A stretch of DNA of 64,000 bases from Chrysaora quinquecirrha (Eukaryota > Cnidaria > Scyphozoa > Semaeostomeae > Pelagiidae). The position numbers and the translations under genes were made by a program. Under the pieces are notes generated by a model, which had not been told where the DNA came from, did not search any database, and worked only from the letters and a program-made list of their open reading frames with translations. The stretch spans positions 3,841,722 to 3,905,721 of the forward strand of contig JACTAT010000016.1 of NCBI GenBank assembly GCA_014526335.1, written 5' to 3'. How positions within the stretch are numbered: the stretch's first letter is position 1; every line of letters begins with the position of its first letter. Below are positions 42,101-54,000 of the stretch, piece by piece.

Positions 42101-45100
42101 TCATAAAGAACCTACAATCTTGGACAAAATATTTGGAACAAGGCATTTTCTCTAAGGAATATGGCCTATTCCATTGATTTTCTACTTCCATAACTCCAAT
42201 TCTTCCCCCTTTTACCCCCAAAACAATGTTGGTAGTAGAGCAAGACAACTTTTGTATGAAACAACATTGTCACGGGGGAGAAGGGGGAATCAATAGATAA
42301 TAGCAACGCTATTTTAGGCCGTTCCAATATATTTAGGCCGTCCAAGATTGTAGCTCAAGGTCTAGTTCCTAAATTTCCTTATTTTGAACCTCTTTTGACT
42401 AACTTTTGGTACCAAAAGCTCCTTAATAGTTCCTTGATTTCAACTGCATAATAAGTGGCATGACTATCATAAAAAGACATTTGTAGGCGAGTAAAGCTGT
42501 AAACTACTCACAGCAACGTTTGAAACATGTGTAATATACAATTTATGTGAATTTTGGGGCAAATATATGGAACCGGTTTCATAATTCTTGATTGAAGATG
42601 ATTAAAGATTCAAAATTGAAAAGTTCTTTAGCGAGTATATCTTAAGTGGTAAACATTTTTTAAAATTTTCGGGCCTTTAAGCCTTTAACATAAAGTTTTC
42701 TTATAGAGTTGTTCTTTATTATAAGAAAAAAAGCGTATAACGCGTTTGATCTAGGTTAGGGATTGAAAAAATATACAAAGTTCAGCCTCACCTTTAGTTT
42801 CTTCATTTAGTTGCCAGAATCTGATTATGCCTTCAGACGAACTGAAGTTTTTTCCAGGAGGGAGATTTGCCGAGAAACTGGCACCAGGAAAGGCTGAAAC
42901 AAAAAAGATAGAAATTAAATCAAGTATCTTGCTTTTTTAATAAGAATTTAAGAATCTAAGGCCTTGGCGAAGCGATCAAACATTATTGGTCAAACATTTG
43001 AGATTGGAGTTGCAACAATGTTTGACCGTTTTGCCATGCTGCAAAACAATCCTTGACAAGCAGAACTTGCTTGGAAATGTTTTCGAAAAACTTCAAAAAC
43101 ATTTCCTGCATGCCGTAAGCAAAAATGTTTGATGAGAGATGTTTTGTAATATGGCCAAATGATCAAACATTTTGCTGGACAAGAAAATCTCAAATGTTTG
43201 ACAAAAAATGTTTGATCGTTTGGCCAGGGCCTTATGGTTCCACAATACAAAGTTTAGCCCCTGGCAAACAATGTTTCCGAACTTTTGCTTATCAATTAAT
43301 GTTTGTGACGTAGTCAAACATTCGAAAAATGCTTGATACACAAATTCCAAATGTTTGACAAACAATGTTTGATCGCTGTGCCTATCAAGATATCGAATCA
43401 GGTACCAATTCGTACCGTATTGGCCTTTAAGACTTAAATCAGAGATTTTTCGATTTATTTCTTATCAATGTGTCCTGCTTGACACAGCAGAAGGCGAGTT
43501 GGAAAATAAATCTCAAGACCTCAAAACGTATTAAATAATCTATAATAGTATTTAAGTAATCAACTGTGGCCAAACAGCACTGTCAAATCGTTTAATTTAA
43601 AACCAATAAAGAAATCTATCGCTGTCAGAGAATGGTTTATGGAATCTTAGAAAGAAAATATTTCTCCTTAAGGTTTCTTCATGACTGTTATATTCATCAA
43701 ACAAAGCAATTCGATGGTGAGACAGCTGTAATAAACGTTCTTTATTAGGAACCTCTGGTCTGAGTTGAGGCTGGAGTTCCTTAGAACCCGATTTAATGAG
43801 AAAAAATGGAACAAATCCGGTTCAGAGCCAGTATTGGTTTGAAAACGCCTGCCGTTTACTGGATCCGTGATCTCCTGAATCCGTACCATTTCCGGCTTCT
43901 CACTGCTAGTTCTGAATCCGTACAAAAGTAGAGCCAGCTCGTCTTTGGCTCTGCTTAGAGCCCTTGTAAACATCTTTGATCGGGTCCAAACTGCTGCGGA
44001 CACATTGCGAACTTAAAGCGAATGAAAAGTGCCTAGTACATCACTTAATATTTCCAAGAGAAAAGTACATTTTCTGCTTTAGACTCCCAGTAGATGCTGC
44101 TGTGATAAAATGAAGAAATTTTAAGAAAGTTTGTAGCAATATAGTATAGTCGCATGTATTAGCTCAAAAAAGTTCGGTAGTCAGCTATTTCTTGATCAGA
44201 CCAGAACGGATCCAGTTCTTCTCGCGTAAACAGGATTTGAACTTATTAACAAAACGAGGAAGCGCACTTCTTTTGGATCTAACCCGTTAAAAACTTCGAA
44301 AATGTACAAAATATGTGCTATGCAGTAAGGTAGGATATATCGGTTCTCAACATATAGAAGCTGTTTTCATTGGTTTGTACTATTTTTCTAGACTCATCAC
44401 ATCAGTCCCACTCTTCGCTAACAGCAACGGCAGTCTTAGCAACAGCAATAATTTGCAAGCTGTATTCGATTTCTGCCAAGGTTTTTATTAGGAAATTGAT
44501 GAGTCGTAGTTCTGAGGGACCTATCGAAATCAGATTGGCCTAAGGAGCGAAACCTACGACTCATGGAATAATTCAACTATTTTGCATTGTTTAATTGAAG
44601 TAAAACAAAATTGCCAGCAATAGCGAAAACATTGTTGGACATACCTAAAAAGGTTTTTCGTTTGACAATCCTCAGAGTATAAAGTCAGAAACAGGCCAAA
44701 ACAAATGTAGAAGTATTATAGAATTATTAGTGGTCTGATCCAGAGCCAGTTCTGGCTCTTTTCCAACGCGTTTACACGAGAAGAACCGGATCGGTTAAGA
44801 TCCGATCCAGAAATATTTGACTGCTTCAAATTTCTTCTTTTTATTTATCTTCGAAAAATGGTGTGTTCTTGTAGGCTTTACTCATTCACTTTTAAGTAAA
44901 GTTCCGTATCCGGACCAGTTTAGATCCGATTCAAAGCGCTTTACTGGATCTAAACAGAGCCAAAGACGAGCTGGCTCTACTTCTGAAAAGCTCCAGAACT
45001 GGCTCTAAACTTAGCCAGAAAAGGTACGGATCCAAGAGATCCCATGGAAACGGAAGGCGTTTTTGAGCTAAAACTGGCTCGAAAGATCCGGTTTCTATCG

Positions 45101-45263
45101 TGTAAACGGTGTCTTAGACTTGTCCAAGTTGATGTTAACCGTTGTTTACTTAGCGGAAAACAACAAGTAAAGCAAACTCACCATCGGCAAACGCATTTGA
45201 TAGTAAACAAAGAAGCAACACAATGACGTCATCCAGAATGAACTTTCTGATTGATATTCCCAT
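30175..45263 (-). CDS. Type I receptor: C1q/TNF-like repeats, Ig, EGF, transmembrane helix
   Basis: Eleven exons: 45263-45182, 42893-42792, 40280-37763, 36973-36717, 35696-35521, 35006-34462, 33591-33392, 32751-32591, 31958-31829, 31266-31141 and 30578-30175. With two one-base corrections they give 1566 residues. Order: signal peptide (VIVLLLCLLSNAFADG); about nine beta-sandwich modules of 120-150 residues, each with a G-x-Y-x-x-SAN-type strand and a GD-x-x-SV-x-V then S-x-FS-x-x-x-LG end, as in C1q/TNF-type domains; one Ig domain split over two exons (ITLTCY ... SGDYHCEA); one EGF domain (ICQNDNQTCLN...FQCDCEPGW); a transmembrane helix (VAAVVLAPIGLLVFLFLIGL); and an acidic tail of about 95 residues ending in SYLSISTL. 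Six modules lie in one 2.5-kb exon. It should sit on the cell surface and bind ligand through the repeats. The C1q assignment rests on pattern only, and the ligand is unknown. Frame breaks lie near 39332-39336 and 35613-35617. Confidence 0.8.
32820..33190 (+). repeat. 28-bp minisatellite
   Basis: About 13 tandem copies of a unit that reads GTCAGCATGTTCATTTC plus GAACTGTATTC. Left copies are near identical and right copies decay. It lies in a receptor-gene intron. The same unit occurs inverted at 59250-59475. Open frames across it are artefacts of the repeat. Confidence 0.92.
35248..35335 (+). repeat. Decayed tRNA-derived SINE
   Basis: GGCTTTAGTGGTTAAGGCA resembles an A box and GGGTTTAGATACC a damaged B box at tRNA-like spacing. 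It lies in a receptor intron. Confidence 0.4.
35880..35965 (+). repeat. tRNA-derived SINE head, copy 1
   Basis: CTCTTTAGCTCAGTGG (A box) and CCAGGTTCGAATTCC (B box) stand at tRNA spacing, but no acceptor stem pairs. A near-identical copy lies 235 bp downstream. Confidence 0.65.
36115..36187 (+). repeat. tRNA-derived SINE head, copy 2
   Basis: TATAGCTCAGTTGAAACGTC to CAGGTTCAAATCCC matches copy 1. It ends where the TA-flanked element at 36189 begins, so that element interrupted the SINE body. Confidence 0.65.
36189..36549. mobile_element. TA-flanked TIR element, TGTTCTTA subfamily
   Basis: Ends CACTCTTTTTTATAAG and TATATAAAAAAAGAGTG with TA outside. The inner word is TGTTCTTAA, with TTTTGAGCCTGAAA. 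After its right end the host reads ATGCCACTCGTGCAAAAA, resembling the SINE continuation ATGCCACTTGTGGAAAAA near 35956, so the SINE is its target. Confidence 0.85.
37450..37713 (+). mobile_element. Degenerate Harbinger-like MITE
   Basis: Interior words of the family (GATCAAACAGTCAAACATT, AAATGTTTGA) and a worn right end (TTGGCCAGA). It lies in the receptor intron just after the 2.5-kb exon. Confidence 0.55.
40973..41240 (+). mobile_element. Non-LTR retrotransposon 3' fragment
   Basis: A frame reads LPLRKTSNGQKAISFRGAKL followed by WYNLTYDCKHAPTLSTFKRR. This is the familiar C-terminal tail of LINE (CR1/L2-like) reverse-transcriptase polyproteins. Only the tail is present. It lies in intron 2 of the receptor gene, on the opposite strand. 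Confidence 0.7.
41275..41790 (+). mobile_element. Penelope-like element fragment (GIY-YIG endonuclease)
   Basis: A 167-codon frame contains GVVYLLGCKVCGVQYVGST, then an arginine in SRF and HF...GHHGF, matching the GIY-YIG nuclease that follows the reverse transcriptase in Penelope-like elements. The RT part is absent. A downstream tail contains ACTGATGGGGTTACCGTGG near 41990, shared with 20260. It is a dead fragment in a receptor intron. Confidence 0.75.
42088..42735. mobile_element. TA-flanked GTTCCTTA element, split by a nested insertion
   Basis: Old copy of the 1639-2045 type. The left end (TACTCGCTCTTTATTTC) and right end (AAGAAAAAAAGCG-TA) are worn. The nested element at 42115-42350 separates GAACC-TA from its continuation CTCAAGGTCTAGTTCC. 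Confidence 0.7.
42115..42350. mobile_element. Nested 236-bp TIR element with TA duplication
   Basis: Ends CAATCTTGGAC and GTCCAAGATTG, with TA on both sides. The uninterrupted relative at 1639-2045 shows one TA at the matching site, so both insertion point and duplication are visible. Confidence 0.85.
42960..43231 (+). mobile_element. Harbinger-like MITE copy
   Basis: TAA-GGCCTTGGCGAAGCGATC to GATCGTTTGGCCAGGGCC-TTA in receptor intron 1. Confidence 0.8.
43257..43382 (+). mobile_element. Short Harbinger-like MITE copy
   Basis: Internally deleted copy beginning TTAGCCCCTGGCAAACAATG and ending AACAATGTTTGATCGC, 25 bp after the previous copy. Confidence 0.6.
43790..43990 (-). repeat. GTTTACAC/GGATC element, partial copy
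   Basis: Reverse-complement match to the right half of the element at 44769-45108. Shared words are AGAGCCAGCTCGTCTTTGGC, TTTACTGGATCC and GAACCGG-like. Confidence 0.65.
44769..45108. mobile_element. 340-bp element with CGTTTACACG inverted ends
   Basis: The left end CGTTTACACGAGAAGAACC and right end (inverted) CGTTTACACGATAGAAACC both run on into GGATC. The interior is rich in GGATC, GAGCCA and CTGGCTC words in both orientations. It ends about 75 bp downstream of the receptor's first exon. Relatives: 20135, 24127, 43790 and 44215. Confidence 0.75.
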
Positions 45264-47208
45264 ATTCAAAGCAGCAACGATTCAAGACGCTGATTCATGT
45301 TAAGATTCAATAAGTTTCTCTAACGCTTCTCTTCTATATTCTGCAGCATATCCAGAATCTGAAATTAACTAGTAGCAGCATATAATTGTTGCGGAATTCC
45401 CTTTTACATTAGTCCATCCCCATTCAACTTCATTTCACTTCACGATAAACTGAAACCACGAGGCAGCCTAATTGTTTTGATCTTGCTATACAAACGATAC
45501 GGGTAGCTATGCATTCAGCAGGGTCTCTATTCAGCAGCTATTTAGTCTTGAAGCAGTGCAAATGTTAAATGTTCAATAGCACAGGCAGGTGTTCATATAG
45601 TTTAACGGTATTCAGTTCTGTCTGATGGGTCGTTAAACACTTAGTTAAAAATTTATGAAGTTTGGAAATGGTAGTAGCAACGCCCCAGAGAAAATCGTAT
45701 ATCTCTTGAAAATATATATACCCCCATTGACTCCAATATGCACCCTTCTGGTTATCAATCCCCAACAGTGGGCCTTAATTAGCCTAATTAAATTAGGGGC
45801 AGGTGCAAATCCAATTAGCTAATTGAATAAGGGGTAGGTGCATCAGCGGGCGAAATACACCCACTTTGCAGAAATGGCCAAAATTTTAATTAAAAATTAC
45901 TGGTTATACAACGCTGGGGCGCTCTTGTTAGGGAAGCACCCGAATTTACTTTTTAAAAGCGCTCACTTCACATATTGAACTAAAAGGGGCGCTCTAAGAG
46001 TATCAATTTCACCGTGGTTAATTCTTAAAAGGCACAATATTTCAAATGTTACAATATTTCCCCGGCTTGCCGAGATCTCTGACCACTGCGATCCCAATTC
46101 CTTGTATTCACCCGGAAAGACGGGAAAAGGTACGTCATGTGAGCGGTCAATTACAATTTCCTGGATGACCAGGATTCTGGCTTCACCAGGAAAATTCCAG
46201 GTAAGCTTTCTAGATATGGAGTAGTATGAGGACTCATGTTGAATCTTTTCCTACCCTTTCGTACAACGTCACAACCTAATCTTGCGGATTAAAGCAAATA
46301 AGGCCACGATATCTATACGGCTGATTATAGCTTACAGAAGATCATCCTCGAATTGAATAATCAGTATTTTTTTAGTCATTTGGTAACGAAAAAACGTAAA
46401 AATCGAGAAAAACTTAGCAAAGGATCATAGCATAACATTTTATGGTGTTTTGTTGATGCTATTTAGGAAATATTTCAGCCACAAACAGAGTTTCATGAGA
46501 TTAAAGAAAAGGCATTTTTGCAGGTTTTTAAGAGAACAGGATAAACTAAAGAAACTTCTCGAATATGCAAATGCCCTTCTTAGGCAAAACTATTCCACCT
46601 TTTCACAGCCTCGTTTTCAAACTTAACGAGAATTTATTCGTGCAAAAATTTTGACCATTGAGTTGTATTGGCGTCACATTACGAGCATTGAAGTGAATTG
46701 CTATAGTGATTCTGACTGATGACTTTGACTATAGTGCTTAGGCAAATTTCCTGCTTCTAGCCCTTCTTGTGTCGATTTTATAGCGACGAAAAGTTTGAAA
46801 ATTTATAAAGGATTTGAACGTAAAAAATCATTGGGGTGAAATTTTAATTTTGTCTCAGTCTACGTTCCTCCGCACTCCACCACCCCGCTTGAAAATAGCT
46901 GTATCCGAAAGAGTGGGAGGGATGAGAGTCTAGTATTGAGTTACACACGCTTTTCTGCGAGACTTTGCCAATATCTAGCGTAAATTCATAACCGCTAAAC
47001 TGAGGCGATGAAATATCTCCCTGAATCAAAAAATCTCCAACGTGAATACTACTACTTCCAACATGTTACGATGGGGGATCAAGCCCAGGCATTAAGAGAA
47101 AATTCAATGGCTTTTCATTCTGACTTGAAAATCAGAAATTCTAGAACATATTTACAAAATTCAACGAAACAACAAAAAATATTATTTAGAAAAAACTTAG
47201 CTGTGTCT
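45264..47208. other. Intergenic: receptor upstream region and HROB 3' flank
   Basis: It should hold the receptor promoter. I see no supported gene or repeat family; short frames of about 60-70 codons lack coding signs. Confidence 0.5.
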
Positions 47209-50200
47209 TTAATTGCATAATTCGGTTGGGATTTCTTCAAGAAAATCATTGTCATCTAGCCACGAATTCAGGCTTTCTACAAATTTGGAAAGGAATTGAA
47301 AAAAATATAAGTTAACACAATCAAAATCAACTCAGGAGCAAAAACACAAAAAACAGTTACTCTCTTTAAAAGTAAGGTTTGTAAGTTCCCCAAAACCATC
47401 TGCCAAAACCATCTTCCGAAAATTATAGGTTGGCAAGTAATGTTGCTACTTTGTCAACTTAAGGGGTTTTGTACTTCGGTATCAATTAATTTTGATCTTG
47501 GAGAGTTCTTGCTCTCTCTCTAACTTTTTGGCTTCTCTTATTTTATGCGAGAACTCTTTGACTACTTTGAAACACTATCTCCGAGGCCCTGGCCAAACGA
47601 TCAAACATGTTTGTCAAACATTTGAGATTTGCTTTACAAGCAATGTTTCACCGCCTAGCCATGTCTTAAAACCTCGCTTGAAAACATGTCTTGAAAACTT
47701 AAGAAAATATGCTTGTATCAAGCAACAAATGTTCACGGACAACATTTTGTGACGTGTCCCAACGATCAAACATTGTGTTTGACAAGCAAAATCAAATGTT
47801 TCGCAAACAGTGTTTTAGTCTTTCAGTTGTACAAACCTTCAGAATTGCGAGAAATAGCGGAAACATTTCAAGACATACTCAAGAGCATTCTTCGTCTGGC
47901 ACTCCTCAGAGTATAAACGTCAGAAACCGATCGAAACAATAGACGCTTCCGCAAAAGATGGCCGCCGTTTTTGCCTACTGTTTTCATTAAGGATTTTCGA
48001 AAGGAATTCTGGGAATAATTTCTTTAGTTACGTATTTTACATAGCTGCAGACGTTGAATTCGTATCTAAGGAAATTATTCCCAGAATTCCCTTCGTAAAA
48101 CCTTATGAAAAACAAGGGGTTGACAGAAACGGCCGCCATCCTTTGCAGAAACCTCTATTGACTAAGGCGGAATGTAGAATGGAATAAGAAAGCGAAGTCG
48201 AATCGACAATGTGTTTTCAACACCAATCCGCTTGCGGCAAACGGCAGTGTTTTATTGTTTAGATTAGGCCTTCGTTGATGGCAAAAGAAAAAATCTTCAT
48301 ATACTGACAACTGACCTTCTTCGTCGAAAAGATCTTCCAATGTTTCTTTTTTCTTTGAATTATTTAAATTTTCTGTACGACCAATGATATTTGACTTTGG
48401 TGTATATTGAAAGCTCCTGAAATTAAAGATTCAGTTTCAGAACAAAGTACGGACCTGCGATTGACAATTGCAGTTGAAAGGTAAAAGAAGATGCCACTAA
48501 AATCACAAACAATTGTGTTCATGCTTACTCAGGTCGCTGCGATTCTTCTATCGGGCACTGCGAAGCCTGTAGTAACAAATAATCAAGATATACTATAGCA
48601 GCATACGTATTCGTTATTCGCATCGTATTTTCGTCCATAACCATCCTTCTTTGATTTAAATATTGAAAGGAAACAAACCCCTTCCTTGAAATAAGCTCCC
48701 CCTGCCCGCCCCAGGTCAGAAAAGCGGAATGGTATACAAAAATGTAGAGTTGTGTGTTGGTTTACTACTGTTTTCAGTTAGTATGTCTTCATTCTTATCG
48801 ATAAGCGCCATCTTAACTTAAGACTTGAAATAAGTCACCAGCCAAACGGTCAGACATCCCTTGTCAAACATCTGAACTTTGTTTGAGAAACAAAATGTTT
48901 GACCGTTTGGCCATGTCGCAAAACATTGCTTTCCAAACATTTTAGCTTGTGAAAGCAGAAATTGCTTCTCAAACACTTTACTGAGCAATTCTGCTTCCAA
49001 AACAATGATTTGAGATTCGACGAACGGTCCATCATCTCTTGTTAAGCAAGTCTCAAATATTTGACCAACAGTACTCGATACTTGATCGCTTTGCCAGGGC
49101 CTAAGGGCCCGAATACTTTTTTAATACACAAAGCGAAATTTATAACATATATGTTTTGCTATACCTTGTTTATTTTGCATTGACTAAAAGGAATATTATA
49201 GCTACATAACTGTATTCACAATGAACCCAAGTTATAACTCATTATATTATTTAATACCTGTGATGACGTCATTTGCTCTGCAGGAAGAAGAAGTATAATA
49301 TTCGAAGGAGTGATGTTTACGTAGTGTTTCTTGGCTGTTGGACTGAAGATTGATACCTAAACGAAGAAGAAAAGGGAAACTAAATCGTTAAAATTGTTTT
49401 GCTGAGTCATTAGCAACAACAACAACAACAACAACAACCATACAGCTGTTTGCTCAGAACGGTATTGACCACTTTTTCTACTGAAAAATTATGAGTCGTA
49501 GTTTGAGCATAGACTCAATAATGATAACTACGACTTGTGTAATAAGTCTATCCCCCTGCTACCAACACAGTATATAAGGGGAAATTGACGGTCCTGTAAT
49601 ATTCGCATCGTTCCATAAAAGCCATATTTCTGGCTTCAAACTATCAACAATTGGAAAAATATAAGCTACAATTTTAAAATAACAGTATAAAGACTTACTT
49701 GCTTAAGAATAATACCAGATCCAGGGCAAAGCTCAGGTTGATAATGTTCCAAAACACGTTTATGAACAGTACCATGTATTTCTCCTAGAAAAAGTCATAA
49801 TTTCGGATAATTATACACAAATAATTGCCAAAATTTCGCAGGAAAATCAACGCTCGACTAGAGACTTAACGCGTTTCAAAAAGCGCTTCACGAACTTAAA
49901 AAAAAAAACGACTATAAATGTAAAGCATTTAACCGCAAAAATATAACCCCTTAAACAAAATGCCTTTGAAGACCATTTGTCATTGCTTAATTTTTAAAAA
50001 ACTGTTATAGCAACAGGACCCGACCATCTTTGTCAAAAAGGTTCTGTAGTGTTTTGATTTAAATCTGTAACTTAGCATTGAAAGGTGGCGACGCCTATAT
50101 ACCGGCATATTAGGGCCTAAAAGTGTAAGGCTTGCAAACGAAAAAAGCATTCTACCCCACCATTTGATTCTGAATTGGTTTCTCCCACAGTTTTTAAGAT

Positions 50201-50602
50201 AGGTCCTCATTGGTTTCTCTCACATCCTATGGTAGAAACATTGTCAGAGAGAGACAATATATGACCTACCGGTTGGATCTTTGAGAACTATACTTGCATC
50301 GGAGCCATTCACAGAGAAAACTTTTATCAAACTGCAAAATAGTGGAACTTTTCCCTTTTCCAGTCGATTCTGGCTTGCCTACAAAAAAATAAATCGAAAG
50401 TACAATTTACGAAATGAGCCAAGCAAGCAATTGAGGGGAAATCAGGATACAGCAATAGGACAGGGAAAACCAGAGTCAACATTAGAAGACATATGAAAGA
50501 TTGGCAGTTCTGTTAGTTAGTTGGTAAGTTAGTTAGTGAGTCAGTTTGTTAGTTAGTCAGTTTATTAGTTAGTTAGTTAATTAGATAGTTAGTTAGTTAG
50601 TC

Positions 50603-50645
<43 letters not shown>

Positions 50646-51026
50646 CAGTTAGTTAGTTAGTTAGTTCGTTAGTTAGTTGATTAGCTAATTAGTTAGTTAG
50701 ATAGTAAGTTAGTTAGTTAGTTAGTGAGTTAGTTAGTTAGTTAGTTAGTCAGTTTAGTCAGTCAGTCAGTCAGTCAGTCAGTCAGTCAGTCAGTCAGTCA
50801 GTCAGTCAGTCAGTCAGTCAGTCAGTCAGTCAGTCAGTCAGTCAGTCAGTCAGTCAGTCAGTCAGTCAGTCAGTCAGTCAGTCAGTCAGTTAGTTAGATA
50901 GTTTGTTAGTTAGTTACTTAGTTAGTTAGTTAACTAGTTAGTTAGTTAGTAAGTCAGTTAGTCAGTTAGTCAGTTAATTAGTTAGTTAGTTAGCGAGTCA
51001 GTTAGTTACTAAGTTAGTTAGCTAGT

Positions 51027-51099
<73 letters not shown>

Positions 51100-54000
51100 G
51101 AGTTAGTTAGTTTGTAAGTCAGTTAGTCAGTTAGTCAGTTAGTGAGTTAGTTAGTTAGTTAATTCGATAGTTAGTTATAGTTAGTTCGTTAATTAACTCG
51201 AAAATCATAGATTGCGATTCCGATTTGCTCACCACAGTTTAAGAAGAAATAAGTTTTAGAATTTCAAGAAGTTTGTTTACGTCTCATACCTTTCTGATAA
51301 TCGTTGAAACTGTATGATTCACTAAACCTTCGAAAAAAGAAAGTGAGATTTTAAAGATACTTTTCATGAACTTATTTTGCATAACAAAGCAAAGTGGAAA
51401 AATCTTGGAACATACTTAAATGCTCTTCTCCTCAGAGTTAACGGTAGAAATAGGCTGAAACACAATTTTGACAGAGTAAATATAATCCAACTTACTGAGG
51501 CTGTTTCTGACACTGCATTAGACATCATAGTCAACGCTTATCATGACAAGCCATGATGTTACTTTTGATCCAACCAACGCAATAAATAAGAGAAGAACCA
51601 CATTTCTCATTGCGCGATGATGGGAGACGAATCTCATCCAAACATTTCCCCGATAAAGATCAATGGCTTGTCATGAATAGCGGTGACTAACTTACCTTGG
51701 GAACTTTCCCTTGCTTGTTTCTGTAAATTCAACCACAAAGGCTTCCTGAAATCATCATCTTCTCTCATGTTTAGAATCGCTGGAGAAAGCACTGCCTAAA
51801 AAAGGACAATACTTGTGTGATATTGGCTGTACAAACATGCTCTTTCTGGTTTCTTTAAGAAGGTTAATGTCAATATAGTACAAATCTAGAATCAAGATAC
51901 TAACTTTTGGAGTTTGAGCTAACTTCTTAGCACTTTGAGGTGAAGGCAGAACAATATTATTGATATCGTTGATTGAATTCTGAAAATAATTAAAGGTACC
52001 CATTAGCCATGTTTGAAGAATGAGATCAGCGCAGATCAGCCTGAGATAAGCCTATTGGCTTGCAGCTTTCAGTGTGGATTAATCTCCACAATTGTTCCCT
52101 GTGATTCTAGCTATTTCAGGCTTTGTTCCTGCTTTCCCCGGCAATCGTCATTGATCCCCATTTAGTTTCAATTTGCTCTCGCTTGTTTACGGTAATTTCC
52201 TTTTCTCTGAGTTGTTCCTTCATCTTCTTCAGTGATTCCCTGTTTGTTCCATCTTGTCACCTCTCGTTTTCATTAATTCCCACTTATTTCTACTTCGTCC
52301 CATTTGTTCCCCCGATTCCAAGTTATTCCACTTTGTTTCAGCATGTTACAATGGTTCCATTCAGTTCCGTTTTTTCCTACTCATTCCACGAGTTCCCAGC
52401 TTTTCTGTTTGTTCCAGATTTTAGCGCATGCTGGCTAATGGTTTCCTAATGAGTTTGTTGTTCAAACTCATGCCAAATTTCGAAGACTCGGAGCGACCTC
52501 TTCGATTGTTTTTATTGTATGCATTTGAATTGCAATTAAAATAATTAATTAACTCAATCATTGTTTAGATTGTGTGCACAGAGAATAGAAATTCCTATCT
52601 TTTGTTACCACATTCCTGATTCCTAGGTATCTATCTATCTATCTATCTATCTACCTATCTATCTATCTATCTAGGTCTATTTCTTCCGGTTTGCCGAAAA
52701 CCCCTGCATAATGTTTGAATTCTTCAAACATAAAAATGATTACTCAGATAACGAAATCAACAGGGTCTAGATATTTTACTTATTTTACCTCAGTACAAAA
52801 CCCAATTTGCAAGACTCAGTGTTAATATTTTTGGTATTTTTCAAGAAGGAAAAGTTACATGGTTTATTACCCTATGGACAGAGTATAGTCACAACTAATA
52901 GACTCATGTTTGAAGCCATTACAACAAAGCCATTTGTTGCTGCATTCTAAGCCTACACATTTTAGACATTTAACATAATGACTTGGCATCATTACTCGAT
53001 GATAATGCCCTTCATTACATTGCATTCAAATAATCTCAGCCAATCAGATTGCATAACAGAGTTGCCACCCTGACAATAATGCAATAATGCTTCATCAAGC
53101 AAACATAGCACCAATCTGTAAAGCCTAATAGAGATCCAAAACAGAGACATATTCTGTTGGATAAAATAAACAGTATGCAACAACATTAATTAGTGTGAAA
53201 TTTTGAAATCGCTCATACACTAGACTTACCAATTTTGGTAGCAATCCTGCAGGACCAGGGAATTTCCTTTTTTTCTCAAGAGTAAACTGGACCTCAGTAC
53301 TTTTATCATTTAAACTTTCTTTTGAACCATCATCACCAGATTTATCATCATTCTCAAAATAATTTTCTTTGGGAGGTGCAGACAGTGAATTGTGATGCAT
53401 ATTTGTAAAATCTGATTGAATTTTGGCATGATGTGAATGTTTTGATGAATATATATTTGAACCTCTACCTGAGTTTTCTAAAGAACTGAATCCTGAATCT
53501 GGAGTTCTAAACTTATTTTCTGATGTCTTTCTACTTGAAATTTCTGGAGTTTTAATTGAGTTATTTGGGAAAAAACTTTTGTGTTTCTCAAATTGTCTTT
53601 TGCTTGGAATATTTGATTCTAATTGCTCCATTTGTCTTTTTGATATTGTGTGATTATCATTCAAGCTCCAGTCTGCTGGTCCCATGTTTTCATCAGTGTC
53701 ATTTCTATAAGCAATAGGTGTAATATAATCCGGTGTTTGTGTATTTATAGAATTAATGTCAAGATTTTTGTGTTTATCATTTTCACCAGTTTTAGAGTTC
53801 CGAGTAAAAAATTGATTTCATTTTCAAAACTTTCATCACTAGGAATATCAAAGTCTTCATCATCTGCAATAAACTCAAAATTTCCTTCATTTTTTCTGCA
53901 ATCTGAATTGTCTTTATCGCAACTCTTACTGATCTCTAGCTCTGCTTTTCTTTTCAATCCATTTTGCAGAAACTGATTTTGATGTAAGCTTGGAGGTTCT

